Part shown: piece after piece, positions 1-9,150 of the stretch
How positions within the stretch are numbered: the stretch's first letter is position 1
How the letters are laid out: the number at the start of each line of letters is the position of its first letter
Source of the DNA: Euwallacea fornicatus
Taxonomy: Eukaryota > Arthropoda > Insecta > Coleoptera > Curculionidae
Length of the DNA: 64,000 bases
NCBI RefSeq assembly: GCF_040115645.1
Contig: NW_027096078.1
Location: forward strand, 124,001-188,000
Direction: 5' to 3'
The notes under the pieces: model-generated
Seen by the model: the letters and a program-made list of their open reading frames with translations, nothing else
Told to the model about the DNA's origin: nothing
Database searches by the model: none
Position numbers and translations under genes: made by a program

Positions 1-2530
1 ACCCGGCGCCTATGCTGCCGCGTGACGTGATGGAGCCGTACTGGAAGAAAATGATGACCCAACCGAGCCACTCCACCCCCGGGATTGACGTGGCCCTCAC
101 CCAAGAGTTATCCAGTGCCGTCGGCCCAATATCCACCGACGAAACTAGGACAGCATTCCCGAGACGTGGGGTCACAGCAGGGCCTGACAACATCTCACCG
201 GCCCAGGTAAGGAACACTCACCGGCCGAGGTAAGGAACACTCCCCGGCCCGTTCTGCAGCGTATCCTGAACCTACTCCTCTGGGTGGAGGAGTCTCCAGC
301 CTGCCTAATAGCGACCACCACAACCCTCATCCCGAAGAAAGACCGGCCGGAATCCCCGACGGACTACCGGCCCATCACCGTGCCATTGATGATCTTGAGG
401 ATACTGCATGTGAGTATCGCCTAATGCCTAACCAGGATCATCGAGATCGACTCCCGACAGCGGACATTTCAACCAACCGACGGATGCCTAGAAAATACCC
501 TGCTGCTCGAAATGATCTGGCAGGAACAGAAAACCCACCACCGTTCGTCGTATATCGCAATCGTGGACGTTACCAAGGTGTACGACTCGTTGTCGCACAA
601 AACGATCATTGACACTCTCCAGAGCTACAGGGCCTCCCACCGACTGGTGAGATTGGTCCGCCACGTTTACGAGTCGGGCTCCACATCAATTCGGGGAGAC
701 GGATGGGCGAACTAGGGGTTCAACCCGATACGGGGAGTACGACAGGGCGACCCGTTGTCTCCGATCCTCTTCAATCTCGTTATCGACCGCCTCCTGCGAC
801 AGCTCCCAGACGAAATCGGATTCAAAGTAGACGACGAACCGGTCAATGCCGTTGCCTTCGCCGATGACCTTATTCTGTTGTCCTTAACGCCGAAGGGTCT
901 TCAGACCCTCATCGATCGGACAATCGCCTTCCTCGATCGATGCGGCATGAGCCTCAATCCGGCCAAGTGCCTTATTATCGTATTGAAGGGACAGCCGAAA
1001 CAGAAGAACACCGCCGTCGACCACCGACCGTTCACGCTTGGATTGAGAGCTGGAGATTCACGCTTTAGCACGCACGGATACCTGGACCTATTTGGGCGTC
1101 AAATTCGGACTCACTGGATGAGTCCCCGTTGACGCGGCGACCAACTACCGCCTGTGGATCGACCGCATTAGCAAAGCCCCACTGAAACCATAACAATGCC
1201 TACATATGCGAGTCTACGCATTCGCCAGATTCCAACACGAAATCACCCTAGGCCGCACACACATCGGCCTGCTCCGGAAATTGGACAACCCAACGAGGGA
1301 AGCGGCACGAAAATGGCTCCATTTCCCGAACGACACCCCCAAAGCCTACTTGAATACGGCTGTTCGCGACGGGGATCTTGGACTCCCATCAGCCCGATGG
1401 GTGGCCCCACTCCAAAGGGCTACCCGTCTTCGGGCTATCAAGATGCCGACCATCCACCGGCTGTCCACCTTCTCGGCGCTACTGACGAAGGCGATCGACA
1501 CGACCACGAAACGCCTTCAGTGGGATAAAATGCTGATTACCAGCGGAGCTCACCTCGCCAGACTGTGGAGAGAAAGACTAATGTCCTGAGTGGACGGGTC
1601 CGGACTCGGAAGGGCGTCCGACAACCCCCAGTCCCACCGATGGGTAGCTCAACCTACCACGCTCCTATCCGGTAGCGACTTTATTCAGTGTTGCAGACTC
1701 CGGATCGATGCCCATCTCACAAGGTCCGGGATGGCCAGAGGCAGTCTCTTTCATGACCGCCAATGTAAAGCCGGCTGCCTTAACCATGAGACCACTAACC
1801 ACATCCTGCAAGAGTGCCACAGGTCCCACAAAGCCCATATTGACCGCCACAATGCGGTCAAAAACTATATTCGGGAAAAGGCACAGCGAAAAGGCCACAT
1901 AAGGGTTGTGGAGCCACAACTCCAAACACCACAGGGAGTGCGGAAACCAGATCTCCTAGTCATCCTGGACCGCGCCGTTATTGTGGTAGACGCCCAAGTC
2001 GTAACTGACTCCATCGATCTGACCGCCGCTCACAAGACCAAGCAGGCCAAGTACCAGGACAAAGCAGTCCTGGAACAGTTGTGACTCCGATACGGTGCGC
2101 ACAAAGTTCCGGTAACGACCGTTACATTGAACTGGAGAGTAATATGAGCTAAGCAATCAGCATCGGACCTTGTGACGGAGGGACTCCTGACGAGGAACGA
2201 CTTGGCCATTGTGTCGACTCGCGTCCTCATTGGGGGTATGCACTCATTACACCTCTTCATGCGGTCCACCGACGTCAAGAAGCGCCCACTACCAAGACCG
2301 CCCTGAAGCTGCCAGCCGCAGCAGACCCGTAGTGGAAGACGATGACGACTCGGCCACGTCTCCGGACATAGAACACAGGTAAGTACTGTAGGTTAGCTTC
2401 CCTATGCACATATATGCTAAGCATCCACAGATTCCCTGTTAGTTAAGATACATTTCAAACTGTGTAAAAATTAATATAATATCTAGTCATAGCGAAATTT
2501 ATAATCAAATGGTGATCAATAAAGAATAAA
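1..2530 (+). mobile_element. R2-clade non-LTR retrotransposon, decayed 3' portion (R2-C)
   Basis: The stretch encodes, in several frames, the region before the RT, the RT itself, the C-terminal zinc knuckle and the restriction-like endonuclease of an R2-type protein. It stops exactly where 28S rRNA sequence begins (TAGCCAAATG at 2531), which is the known R2 insertion point. The 5' end lies outside the window. About 2305-2530 is 3' untranslated sequence, AT-rich near its end. The element is old: frames change repeatedly and several stops are present. It is clearly different in sequence from the two other R2 copies further on. Confidence 0.9.
12..2306 (+). pseudogene. R2 polyprotein remnant (RT and restriction-like endonuclease)
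   Basis: R2 proteins nick 28S DNA and reverse-transcribe their RNA onto it. Blocks in order: pre-RT segment (12-233, containing MTQPSHS and AAGPD-like AGPDNIS), RT palm start with YDSLSHKT (about 560-610), RGVRQGDPLSP (about 735-765), catalytic FADD (about 860-870), thumb (1206-1589), the CCHC-type knuckle GCLNHETTNHILQEC (about 1775-1820) and the endonuclease core RKPDLLVI with VVDAQVV (about 1940-2005). A last recognisable tail (NDLAIVSTRVLIGGMHS) runs to about 2270. Frames change near 500, 720, 1150 and 1590, and stops occur at about 713-715 and 2082-2084. The catalytic aspartates remain visible, but the gene cannot make one protein. Identity as R2 is supported by the domain order and by the 28S flank. 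Confidence 0.88.
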
Positions 2531-2551
2531 TAGCCAAATGCTTCGTCATCA

Positions 2552-2588
<37 letters not shown>

Positions 2589-2622
2589 ACCGTCCCTACC
2601 CACTATCTAGCGAAACCACTGC
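2531..2622 (+). rRNA. 28S rRNA gene fragment downstream of R2 site
   Basis: About 92 bp match the highly conserved 28S core that follows the R2 cut (TAGCCAAATGC...GACGCGCATGAATGG...TATCTAGCGAAACCAC). A few differences from the copies at 23696 and 32701 (for example AAATTA for TAATTA) suggest it is no longer under selection. It breaks off after CCACTGC at 2622, where the other two copies continue with CAAGGGAACGG. It includes the region where R1 elements insert, but no R1 junction is seen here. Confidence 0.93.
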
Positions 2623-3040
2623 ATTTTCCAATCAAACTTTACAAAATCTTAAAACTCTTCGTTGAAGCTACGGCACCCCGAAAGGAAGGATTCAATGATG
2701 GTGTAATTTTACAAGAAGACAGAGTCTTAAAGTTTAAATCTTTAACAAGGAATCATCTCTCTCTCATTCTCAGTAGATTCTTTAAATTATACTTTGGGGG
2801 AAAACTGACACCCGGAGACAGTCTACTATCGACTATTCTGGACATGATCAGCATAGCTAGAGTAAGCGAAAGCCCGTTATGGCCTCCAGAACATTTTAAT
2901 GTACAAGGCTTTTATTAAGGAAACACATCACTATTAACTTCTTTGCAGGACTCCCCTACATCTCCCCCTGCAAAATTTATTTCTCCAAACTCAAACTGGA
3001 TCTCTGTTCAGAAAGAATATGCTACTCAGGTGACTCAATA
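2623..3040. other. Unassigned stretch between 28S fragment and J1
   Basis: About 420 bp between the broken 28S fragment and the 5' truncation point of J1. An open frame runs on from the 28S sequence to 2918 and its non-ribosomal part (about 98 residues) resembles nothing I recognise. Another short frame follows from 2943. No terminal repeats, zinc fingers or RT motifs are visible. It may be a fragment of another element or of host DNA. Confidence 0.4.
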
Positions 3041-3988
3041 TGATGCGGAGGCATTTGACAGCGTATGGCACGGCGGGTTGCTGGTGAGACTGTTGGATTC
3101 AGGACTCCCAGTACCGCTTGTCAAGCTCGTTAGATCATTCCTCGCCGACAGGAAGTTCCGCGTCAAACTGAACGACAGCTACTCGAGTTACAGGACCATG
3201 AAAGCAGGAGTACCTCAAGGAGCGGTGCTATCGCCGTTCCTGTACAATGTCTACGTGTCAGACCCTCCAAGGATTGAAAAAACAGAACTGGCTCTATACG
3301 CAGATGACACAGCAATACTGGCAAGATCCTGGAATGGGAAATTACTAGTTAGAAACTTGCAAGAAGAAATCACGGCACTAGAAACGTGGTTTTCGAAATG
3401 GAAAATAGATCTCAACGTCGAAAAAACCCAGGCAATCGTCTTCAAACGAAGAAGAAGGATCAAGACCGAAGACAAAGTGAAAATCAAAAACGAAGAAGTA
3501 CCATGGGCCAAGAAAGTCACGTACCTAGGTGTAGACATGGAGGAAAACCTAACGTGGCGGTCACATGTGACAAAAACAAGAGCGAAAGCGAAGACGACAA
3601 GGGCCATACTGTATCCGATGATAAACAGAAGGTCGAAATTGCCAGTGAAGAACAAAATCACACTAATCAAAACTGTGATTCAACCTCAGCTAACGTATGC
3701 ATCAACCGCATGAGGTTATGCAGCGAAGTCTCACCTACAGACTCTCCAGGCAGTAGAAAACATTGCTCTGAGAACGGCGATAAACGCGCCTTGATACGTT
3801 AGCAACGGGGTGAATAAAAGAGATCTAAAGTACAAGACCATGACTGATGTCATAAAAGAACGTGCAATCAAGACATTTCAAGCAACGGAGCAACACCAAA
3901 ACGAGCTAATCCGGAAAGCAACTGATTACACTCTGGAACAAGCCGTTCCGCATAAGAGGCCAAGAAACCAGTTACTAGATAACGGATG
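3041..3988 (+). pseudogene. J1 ORF2 fragment: reverse transcriptase palm/thumb and C-terminus
   Basis: The frame holds the second half of a Jockey-clade RT: FDSVWHGGLL (first catalytic Asp), AGVPQGAVLSPFLYNVY, the catalytic YADDTAILARS (about 3295-3325), then FSKWKIDLNVEKTQAIVF and VTYLGVDMEENLTW. The frame is closed by TGA at 3711-3713 and again at 3792-3794; in both places J3 has TGG (tryptophan). Remaining C-terminal codons can be followed to RPRNQLLDNG and the stop at 3986-3988. The endonuclease and first RT motifs are absent because of the truncation. Confidence 0.88.
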
Positions 3989-4396
3989 ACAGTAAGGAAC
4001 AGACCTGCACATGACCAAGCAAGCAAATGCAGGCTAGAAGAAACAACAGCCGCAAGGCTTCCACGGCAATGGTGGGAAAACGAAAACCAGGGCAGCCTTC
4101 CTGGATTCTGATCCATCGTTGCAAAAAGAAGAAACCAAGGACCAAGGACCAGGGATCAAGCCGACGAAGAAAGAAGCGTCCGACGGACAGAAGAGGGCAG
4201 AAAAACCCCATGTCGGCGGGGTAAATCAGTCAAAAGGAACGAGAGGCACCAAACGCCTCCTCGGACAGACATGAAAAGCCTAGAGCGGCAGCAGAATAAA
4301 AGGCGATAGTTCCGCTCAACTCTGCTAGCTCACAGAAGAACAACAAAAGCGCGATCAAGGAAATCGAGCGCCAAAACTCGAGATCCTTTGCAACAC

Positions 4397-4507
4397 GGGG
4401 TTTTTTAATGGGTGAAACCCCACACAGGCTGGATGCACGGGCACCAGTATCGTCTTCCGCCAAGATTTTTTATCCCCGGGGTCGCGTCCCCCCCCCAAAA
4501 AAAAAAA
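4397..4507 (+). repeat. Conserved 3' terminal module and A tail of J1
   Basis: Begins with a hairpin (GGGGTTT ... AAACCCC), followed by a second potential hairpin around CTGGATGC-ACGG-GCACCAG and a third, GGGG-TCGCGT-CCCC, just before the A run. The same block closes J3, J6, J7 and J8, and lacks only the first hairpin in J4. Its conservation at the 3' end points to recognition by the element's RT. Confidence 0.85.
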
Positions 4508-4895
4508 GTCGCGGAGCCACAGTTGCGATTTCGATCTGGAAGTGAACGGACGTGTCCGTGAAAATCCAAGCGAGTGCGACAAACCGACAAAACCGACAAA
4601 CGATCAAGACATTAGCGGCAAACATCACCAGACGGGCGGCATTCGGCGTCAAAGAGCTCAAACAAACCGGCGAAACGTTTGTTTACGTTATCGCAGCCGC
4701 GATCGAGACGATCGTCGATAGTGAAAAATCGGTCGGAAACCGACAGTTTCGACTGGAGGAGTGGAGTTTTGGATTCTTTTGTGTTTTTAAACACAAGAGA
4801 GTTGTAAGAAACAGATTTTAATTTTAGGTTTATAAAAAAAAAATTTCCAGAGATACCTAGAAGATTAGGTAATTTAGGCAACGATAGGCCTGCAA

Positions 4896-6233
4896 ATGCC
4901 GAATCGAATACTGCCATTGAAGAGAGAGCCAGGACTGAAATGGAATATCGGAGGGATCCAGAGGCGCTGATTCAGATGAACCAGCATCTCTACGAGCAGA
5001 ATGCGGAGAAGGACAAGAGGATCGCCGAACTGCAGGAGTTGGTTAAGGACCTGCAAAAGACCAACCAGCGGCTACTGGAGGCAATTGAGAGGCTGGAAAC
5101 CAAGATGGACAGGATGGGGTCCAGAGACGACGAGGTTCAAAGAAAGAAAAAGAGGACCGAAGAGACGATCCAAGAGGCGATAGAGGCTGTAATCCAGGAC
5201 AGCTCTGACGAGGAGATGGAAGTGGTCAGCTTCAATCCAGAGAGAGCAGAGAGCGGAAAAACGACAGGCCCAAAAAAGCCAACAAGAAGAAAGAAAAGAA
5301 GGAAAGGATGTTCCAACTCCAAAAGAAAAAAGGATGGAACGACAGACCGAAGAGGCAAGAAACAAAATTCCGCCAATAATAATAAAAAATGCGAATGACT
5401 GGACCACAGTCTGTAATAGACTGAGGTCGAAAAAGATTGCCTACAACAAGGCAAAAATGACAGGCCAAGGGGTTGCAGTCACCCCCAGCACCACTGACGA
5501 TTATAGGGCTATGGCAAGACTCCTGAACGAAGAGAAAAAGGAATACCATACCTACAGTCTGCCCGAGGACAAGAAAGTCCGAGCGGTGATTGGTCTTCTT
5601 CCGGACAATGTCACGGAAGAGCAAATAAAGACCGACTTAAAGGAGCAAGGAATCCAGGCATTTTCAGTTCAACGCATGCACAGTAGGGTCGACAAAAGAG
5701 CTCTGCCCCTGGTGCTGGTTCAGGTGAACCCGGAAGACAAAGAGAAAGTCTTCAATGTCAGGAGATGCTGCGACCTCAGCGTGAGAGTCGAAGCTCAAAG
5801 ACAGCAGACTGGACCCATCCAATGCCACAGGTGCCAGCAATTCGGGCACTCCCAGCGGTTTTGCAACGCAAAACCAAAGTGCGTCAAGTGCGGGGGAGAA
5901 CATCACTCCCACGACTGTAAAAAAGCGAAGACCGTTGCCGCTAAATGCGCAAACTGCGGTGGCCCTCATCCCGCCAGTTACAGAGGGTGCAAAAAAGTGC
6001 CCCAACCAGTCAAGCCCCAGAAGAAAGAAGGACCGGCAAAGAAGACCTTGAAGGAAGCACCCGCTCCAACAACCCTCAAACAAGGGATCAGCTACGCCGG
6101 AGCTGCAAAATCCAGCCAACAAAAGGAAAAAACCGAAATGCCTGTTGATTTCCAGCAGGCATTAAAACAAATGCAGACAATGTACTCGGCCATGAGTGCA
6201 TTCTTCGCCAACCTCCCAAAAATCCAAGGTTAG
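4896..6233 (+). pseudogene. J2 ORF1: Gag-like RNA-binding protein, frameshifted
   Basis: ORF1 proteins of this family bind element RNA and form RNPs. From about 4940 the frame encodes a coiled coil (MNQHLYEQNAEKDKRIAELQ), a basic stretch RKKKRT and an acidic DSSDEEMEV. A frameshift between about 5230 and 5335 moves it to the frame that carries KIPPIIIKNANDW, KAKMTGQGVA, the PRE_C2HC-like region (YHTYSLPEDKKVRAVIG), three knuckles (CHRCQQFGHSQRFC, CVKCGGEHHSHDC, CANCGGPHPASYRGC) and the C-terminal PVDFQQALKQMQTMYSAMSA. The original ATG (compare J8) is put out of frame at 4896 by loss of one G, so 4940 would be the next start. It ends with TAG at 6231-6233, created by a GGTTA duplication next to the TAATG restart. 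Confidence 0.87.
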
Positions 6234-6237
6234 GTTA

Positions 6238-8245
6238 ATGACTGCACACCCTAAAAAACAAACAGCACTGCAGATAATATCGTGGAACATCAACGGTATT
6301 AGAGGGCGTAAAATCGAACTGCAGGAGCTTCTCGAACGCCTAGACATTGACGTAGCTGCAATACAAGAAACCAGATTGCGAGCTACGGACCACTTCGGTA
6401 TTCCAGGATACCGAACACACAGAAAGGATAACGAAAATCCTAGAATAAGAGGATCCGCCATACTGGTTAAGGACAACATCCAGCACGTGCAGTTGCCACC
6501 GATCCATACTGAAAACATGGACGCAATAGCAGTCGAAATCTGCACCATCCAAGGCAGATTGAGGATAGCATCTTGCTACAATCCTGCAAATAATGAATCC
6601 CTACAGAATGACCTGGACAAAGCGCTGTTCGAGAAACAAAGAGGACAGCACATTGCGATAGGGGACTTCAACGCAAAATCCCCAGAATGGCATTGTAGAA
6701 GATCAAACGGCAACGGTAAACGGCTAGTGAGATTCCTCGAAGGAAGAGAGGACGTCCACGTCAGGGCAACAGAAGAACCCACACACATAACAGGTGTGGG
6801 AAAAATAAACGACGTGCTGGACATCATGATAACCAGGGATCTAGCCATGGAAGCAGATGTCAGCGTCATTCACGAGGGATCATCTGACCACGTTCCCTTA
6901 TTAATGGTTCTAGGAGAAGGAACCCCAACAGAAAACTTAGTCACTACAAAAAGGACTAACTGGAAACGCTTCAAATCGACACTGCAGGAAAACCTGTCGG
7001 TCATCGGCAAACTGGAAAGCGAAGCCGAAATTGATATGGCCGTTTCGACGCTAGAAACGGACATAAAAATGGCCATTGAAGCCAGTTCGAAAACCAAGAA
7101 GAAACCCAGGATAAGAAACTATCTTGCGGGAATCCCGATGGAGACCAAAAGGATGATTCAGGAAAGAAGAATAGCCAAGAAAAAAGCACTTAGAACGAAC
7201 GCCCCGGCAGACAAGAACGCCTTGAACCAAATAAGTAGGAGGATCAAAGTCGCCCTAAACGCACACAGGGAACAGCAGTGGCAACGTCACCTGGAATCTC
7301 TGGATCCACAAAATAGAACTATGTGGAAAACGTTCAAGACAATCAAATCCAAAAGAAAACCGATTCCTCCCATCTATGGAGAAAGAGGAATCGTGTACAC
7401 TGCCGAAGACAAATCAGAAACTTTTGCTGATAGCCTTGAAAAGCAATTCAAGGGAAACGACACCACGGACCAGGATTGGGAAGAAGTAAATAGGCGCGTT
7501 CAACTCTTGGGAAAGGAGACGACCTAAGAACAAGAAGAAATCATGAGACACTCGACGTCCGAAGAAATCAAAGGCATCGTGAAAAGTCTAAAAGTCAGGA
7601 AGGCACCGGGTTGCGACCAAATCGGAAACAGAGTCCTCAAGGAAATACCGGTACGAGGAATTGCTGCATTGGTAAACATTACTAATGCAGTACTGAGGCT
7701 CAGACACTTCCCGTCAAATTGGAAGAAGGCAGACATCATCCTGCTGCCAAAACCAGGAAAAGACCACCTGCGACCACAAAATTACCGACCGATCAGCCTG
7801 CTGCCCCTCGTAGGAAAAGTCGTGGGGAGGGTGATTCTCACCAGACTCAAGGAAAGCGAGGAAAGAACAAAAACCAGCCCGCTCGAACAATTCGGGTTCA
7901 GGAAAGAGCACTCGACAGAACTACAAGTTCTGCGAATGGTGGAATTCATCACGCAGGGCTTCAACAACAACCAAGCAGTAGGAGCGATCCTGTTGGATGT
8001 TGCGAAGGCATTCGACAGCGTATGGCACGGCGGGTTGCTGGTGAGTCTGTTGGATTCAGGACTCCCGGTACCGCTTGTAAAGCTCGTTAGATCCTTCCTC
8101 GCCGACAGAAAGTTCGCGTGAAACTGAACGACAGCTACTCGAGTTACAGAACCATGAAAGCAGGAGTACCTCAAGGAGCGGTGCTATCGCCGTTCCTGTA
8201 CAATGTCTACGTGTCAGACACCCCAAGGACGGAAAAAACCGAACG
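6238..8245 (+). pseudogene. J2 ORF2: APE endonuclease and partial reverse transcriptase
   Basis: ORF2 nicks target DNA and primes reverse transcription. The start ATG 6238 lies in TAATG (6236-6240). The endonuclease is complete: LQIISWNINGIRG, IQETRL, IAIGDFNAKSPEWH and EGSSDHVPL hold the expected Asn, Glu, Asp/Asn and Asp-His residues. RT blocks follow: RKAPGCDQIGNRVLKE, NYRPISLLPLVGKV, FGFRKEHSTELQVLR, LLDVAKAFDSVWH and GVPQGAVLSPF. A TAA at 7525-7527 interrupts the linker, and a lost C near 8115 shifts the frame. The copy ends before YADD, so it cannot make an active RT. Confidence 0.88.
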
Positions 8246-8783
8246 CCATATATTGTTCAATACTTTGTGTATGGTTTTTGCCCTTGAGTTTTACCTCAGG
8301 TTGTTCTGGCTTACCCATTGTTTCGTTGGTGTTGTAGCGTTCGAAGCTCTTCCTCCAACGGTGAATTTGGCTTTTGGTAGGGGTTAGTTTTATTATGTTT
8401 TTGTGCTTTGTTCACTGTTTTCACAAAGTTAGAGTTTGTGTTATGGTCTATGTTACATTAACACACTCGTGCGGTACACGACGCGCCGATTTTTGCGGGC
8501 CTAATTAGGTAGCGGCCTAATTAGTGCGGTTCGCGCTTCGCGATTTCAGTTGTCTTGGCTAAGTTTAGAGGATTCAGTTTACTTTGGTGTTCCCGGGGTA
8601 ATTTTTTCTTCTTCGAGGGTTCGAAGTCGAATGAAGGGTTAGACGCCCCGGAACACGTGTATTTATGTGACGAGCGAGTCCCTTAACAAGCCCCGCCCAT
8701 CGTCGTTTCGACGAACGGAGGGATTTCGTTGGTCGCGTCGTTTCACGTAAATACGGTGCGTTTTAGAATTTTGCCGTTCAGTT
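8246..8783 (-). other. Minus-strand fragment of an unidentified repeat between J2 and J3
   Basis: This stretch fills the gap between truncated J2 and J3. Its segment 8638-8720 is the reverse complement of 42664-42746 (shared pieces include GACGAGCGAGTCCCTTAAC and AACAAGCCCCGCCC), so it belongs to a repeat family. Read on the minus strand it looks like a leader followed by an ATG near 8310 opening MGKPEQPEVKLKGKNHTQS, cut off by the joint at 8245. The joint with J2 is abrupt. It may be the 5' end of another retroelement. I cannot assign a family. Confidence 0.5.
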
Positions 8784-9150
8784 CCGATCGAGAAAAGTAC
8801 AGTGTACAGTGCGGTGACGGACGGATGTCCCTTCGTGTGCGTGGTGGTTTCGACGCGTGTGAGTGGATGTGCTTTTAGTGCAGTATAGTGATTTGTGCTT
8901 TTGTGTTTGTGCAAAGAAAATCGTTCTTGTATATGTGTTTTTATTGAAACATATATGCGAGTTAAAGCTAGCAGTTTCTAGCTACTAAAAAAAGAAAATC
9001 GTTCTGCGTGGTCTATGTCTTTTTAAAGGCAAGGCCCGTAGAAAAACAAGAATTCTACGGCGCGTGTGAGCACGTGTCGCCAAAATTTTTGTTGTGTGGG
9101 GACAAACAAAATCCGAGCAAGGAAAAGAAAAACCCACAGAAGACGGAGAT
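8784..9150 (+). promoter_or_regulatory. J3 5' UTR (internal promoter region expected)
   Basis: About 367 bp from the element's 5' end to the ORF1 ATG. It holds inverted-repeat pieces such as ATATGTGTTTTTATTGAAACATAT (paired arms around a short loop, near 8931-8955) and a region CTATGTCTTTTTAAAGGCAAGGCC. Jockey-clade elements usually carry an internal RNA polymerase II promoter here; this is family knowledge, and I cannot point to a defined core promoter. The same leader reappears at 42748 and 63628. Confidence 0.6.

Larger units (their letters stand above)
3041..4507 (+). mobile_element. Jockey-like retrotransposon J1, 5'-truncated
   Basis: Similarity to J2 starts at about 3041 (GCGGAGGCATTTGACAGCG against GCGAAGGCATTCGACAGCG in J2), giving a typical 5' truncation inside the RT. 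The copy runs through the end of ORF2 (3988), a 3' UTR of about 400 bp, the conserved 3' module and an A run ending at 4507. J2 starts immediately after the A run. J1 and J2 belong to the same subfamily. Confidence 0.88.
4508..8245 (+). mobile_element. Jockey-like retrotransposon J2, 3'-truncated
   Basis: Starts directly after the J1 A tail with a 5' UTR (4508 to about 4890). This includes a palindrome TTGTGTTTTTAAACACAA at about 4779-4796, also seen in J5 and J8. ORF1 and ORF2 follow. ORF2 breaks off at about 8245, shortly before the YADD motif, at a joint with an unrelated sequence in the opposite orientation. No 3' UTR or A tail is present. Confidence 0.85.

Noticed and set aside
2531..2622. 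Break of the 28S fragment near the R1 target could be an R1 insertion.
   Set aside because: The break is after CCACTGC, downstream of the R1 cutting point, and the sequence beyond shows no R1 features.
2538..2918. Open frame of 126 codons starting inside 28S sequence.
   Set aside because: The first part is ribosomal sequence read by chance and the rest matches nothing known; not called a gene.
4612..5624. Several long minus-strand open frames overlap the Jockey ORF1 and leader regions.
   Set aside because: They mirror plus-strand coding composition (Ser/Phe/Leu-rich, rich in Cys) and recur opposite every copy; no independent motif.
6227..6240. AAGGTTAGGTTAATG looks like two TTAGG insect telomere repeats.
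   Set aside because: It is best explained as a 5-bp GGTTA duplication at the ORF1 end of J2; only two units, and the other copies have a single GGTTAATG.
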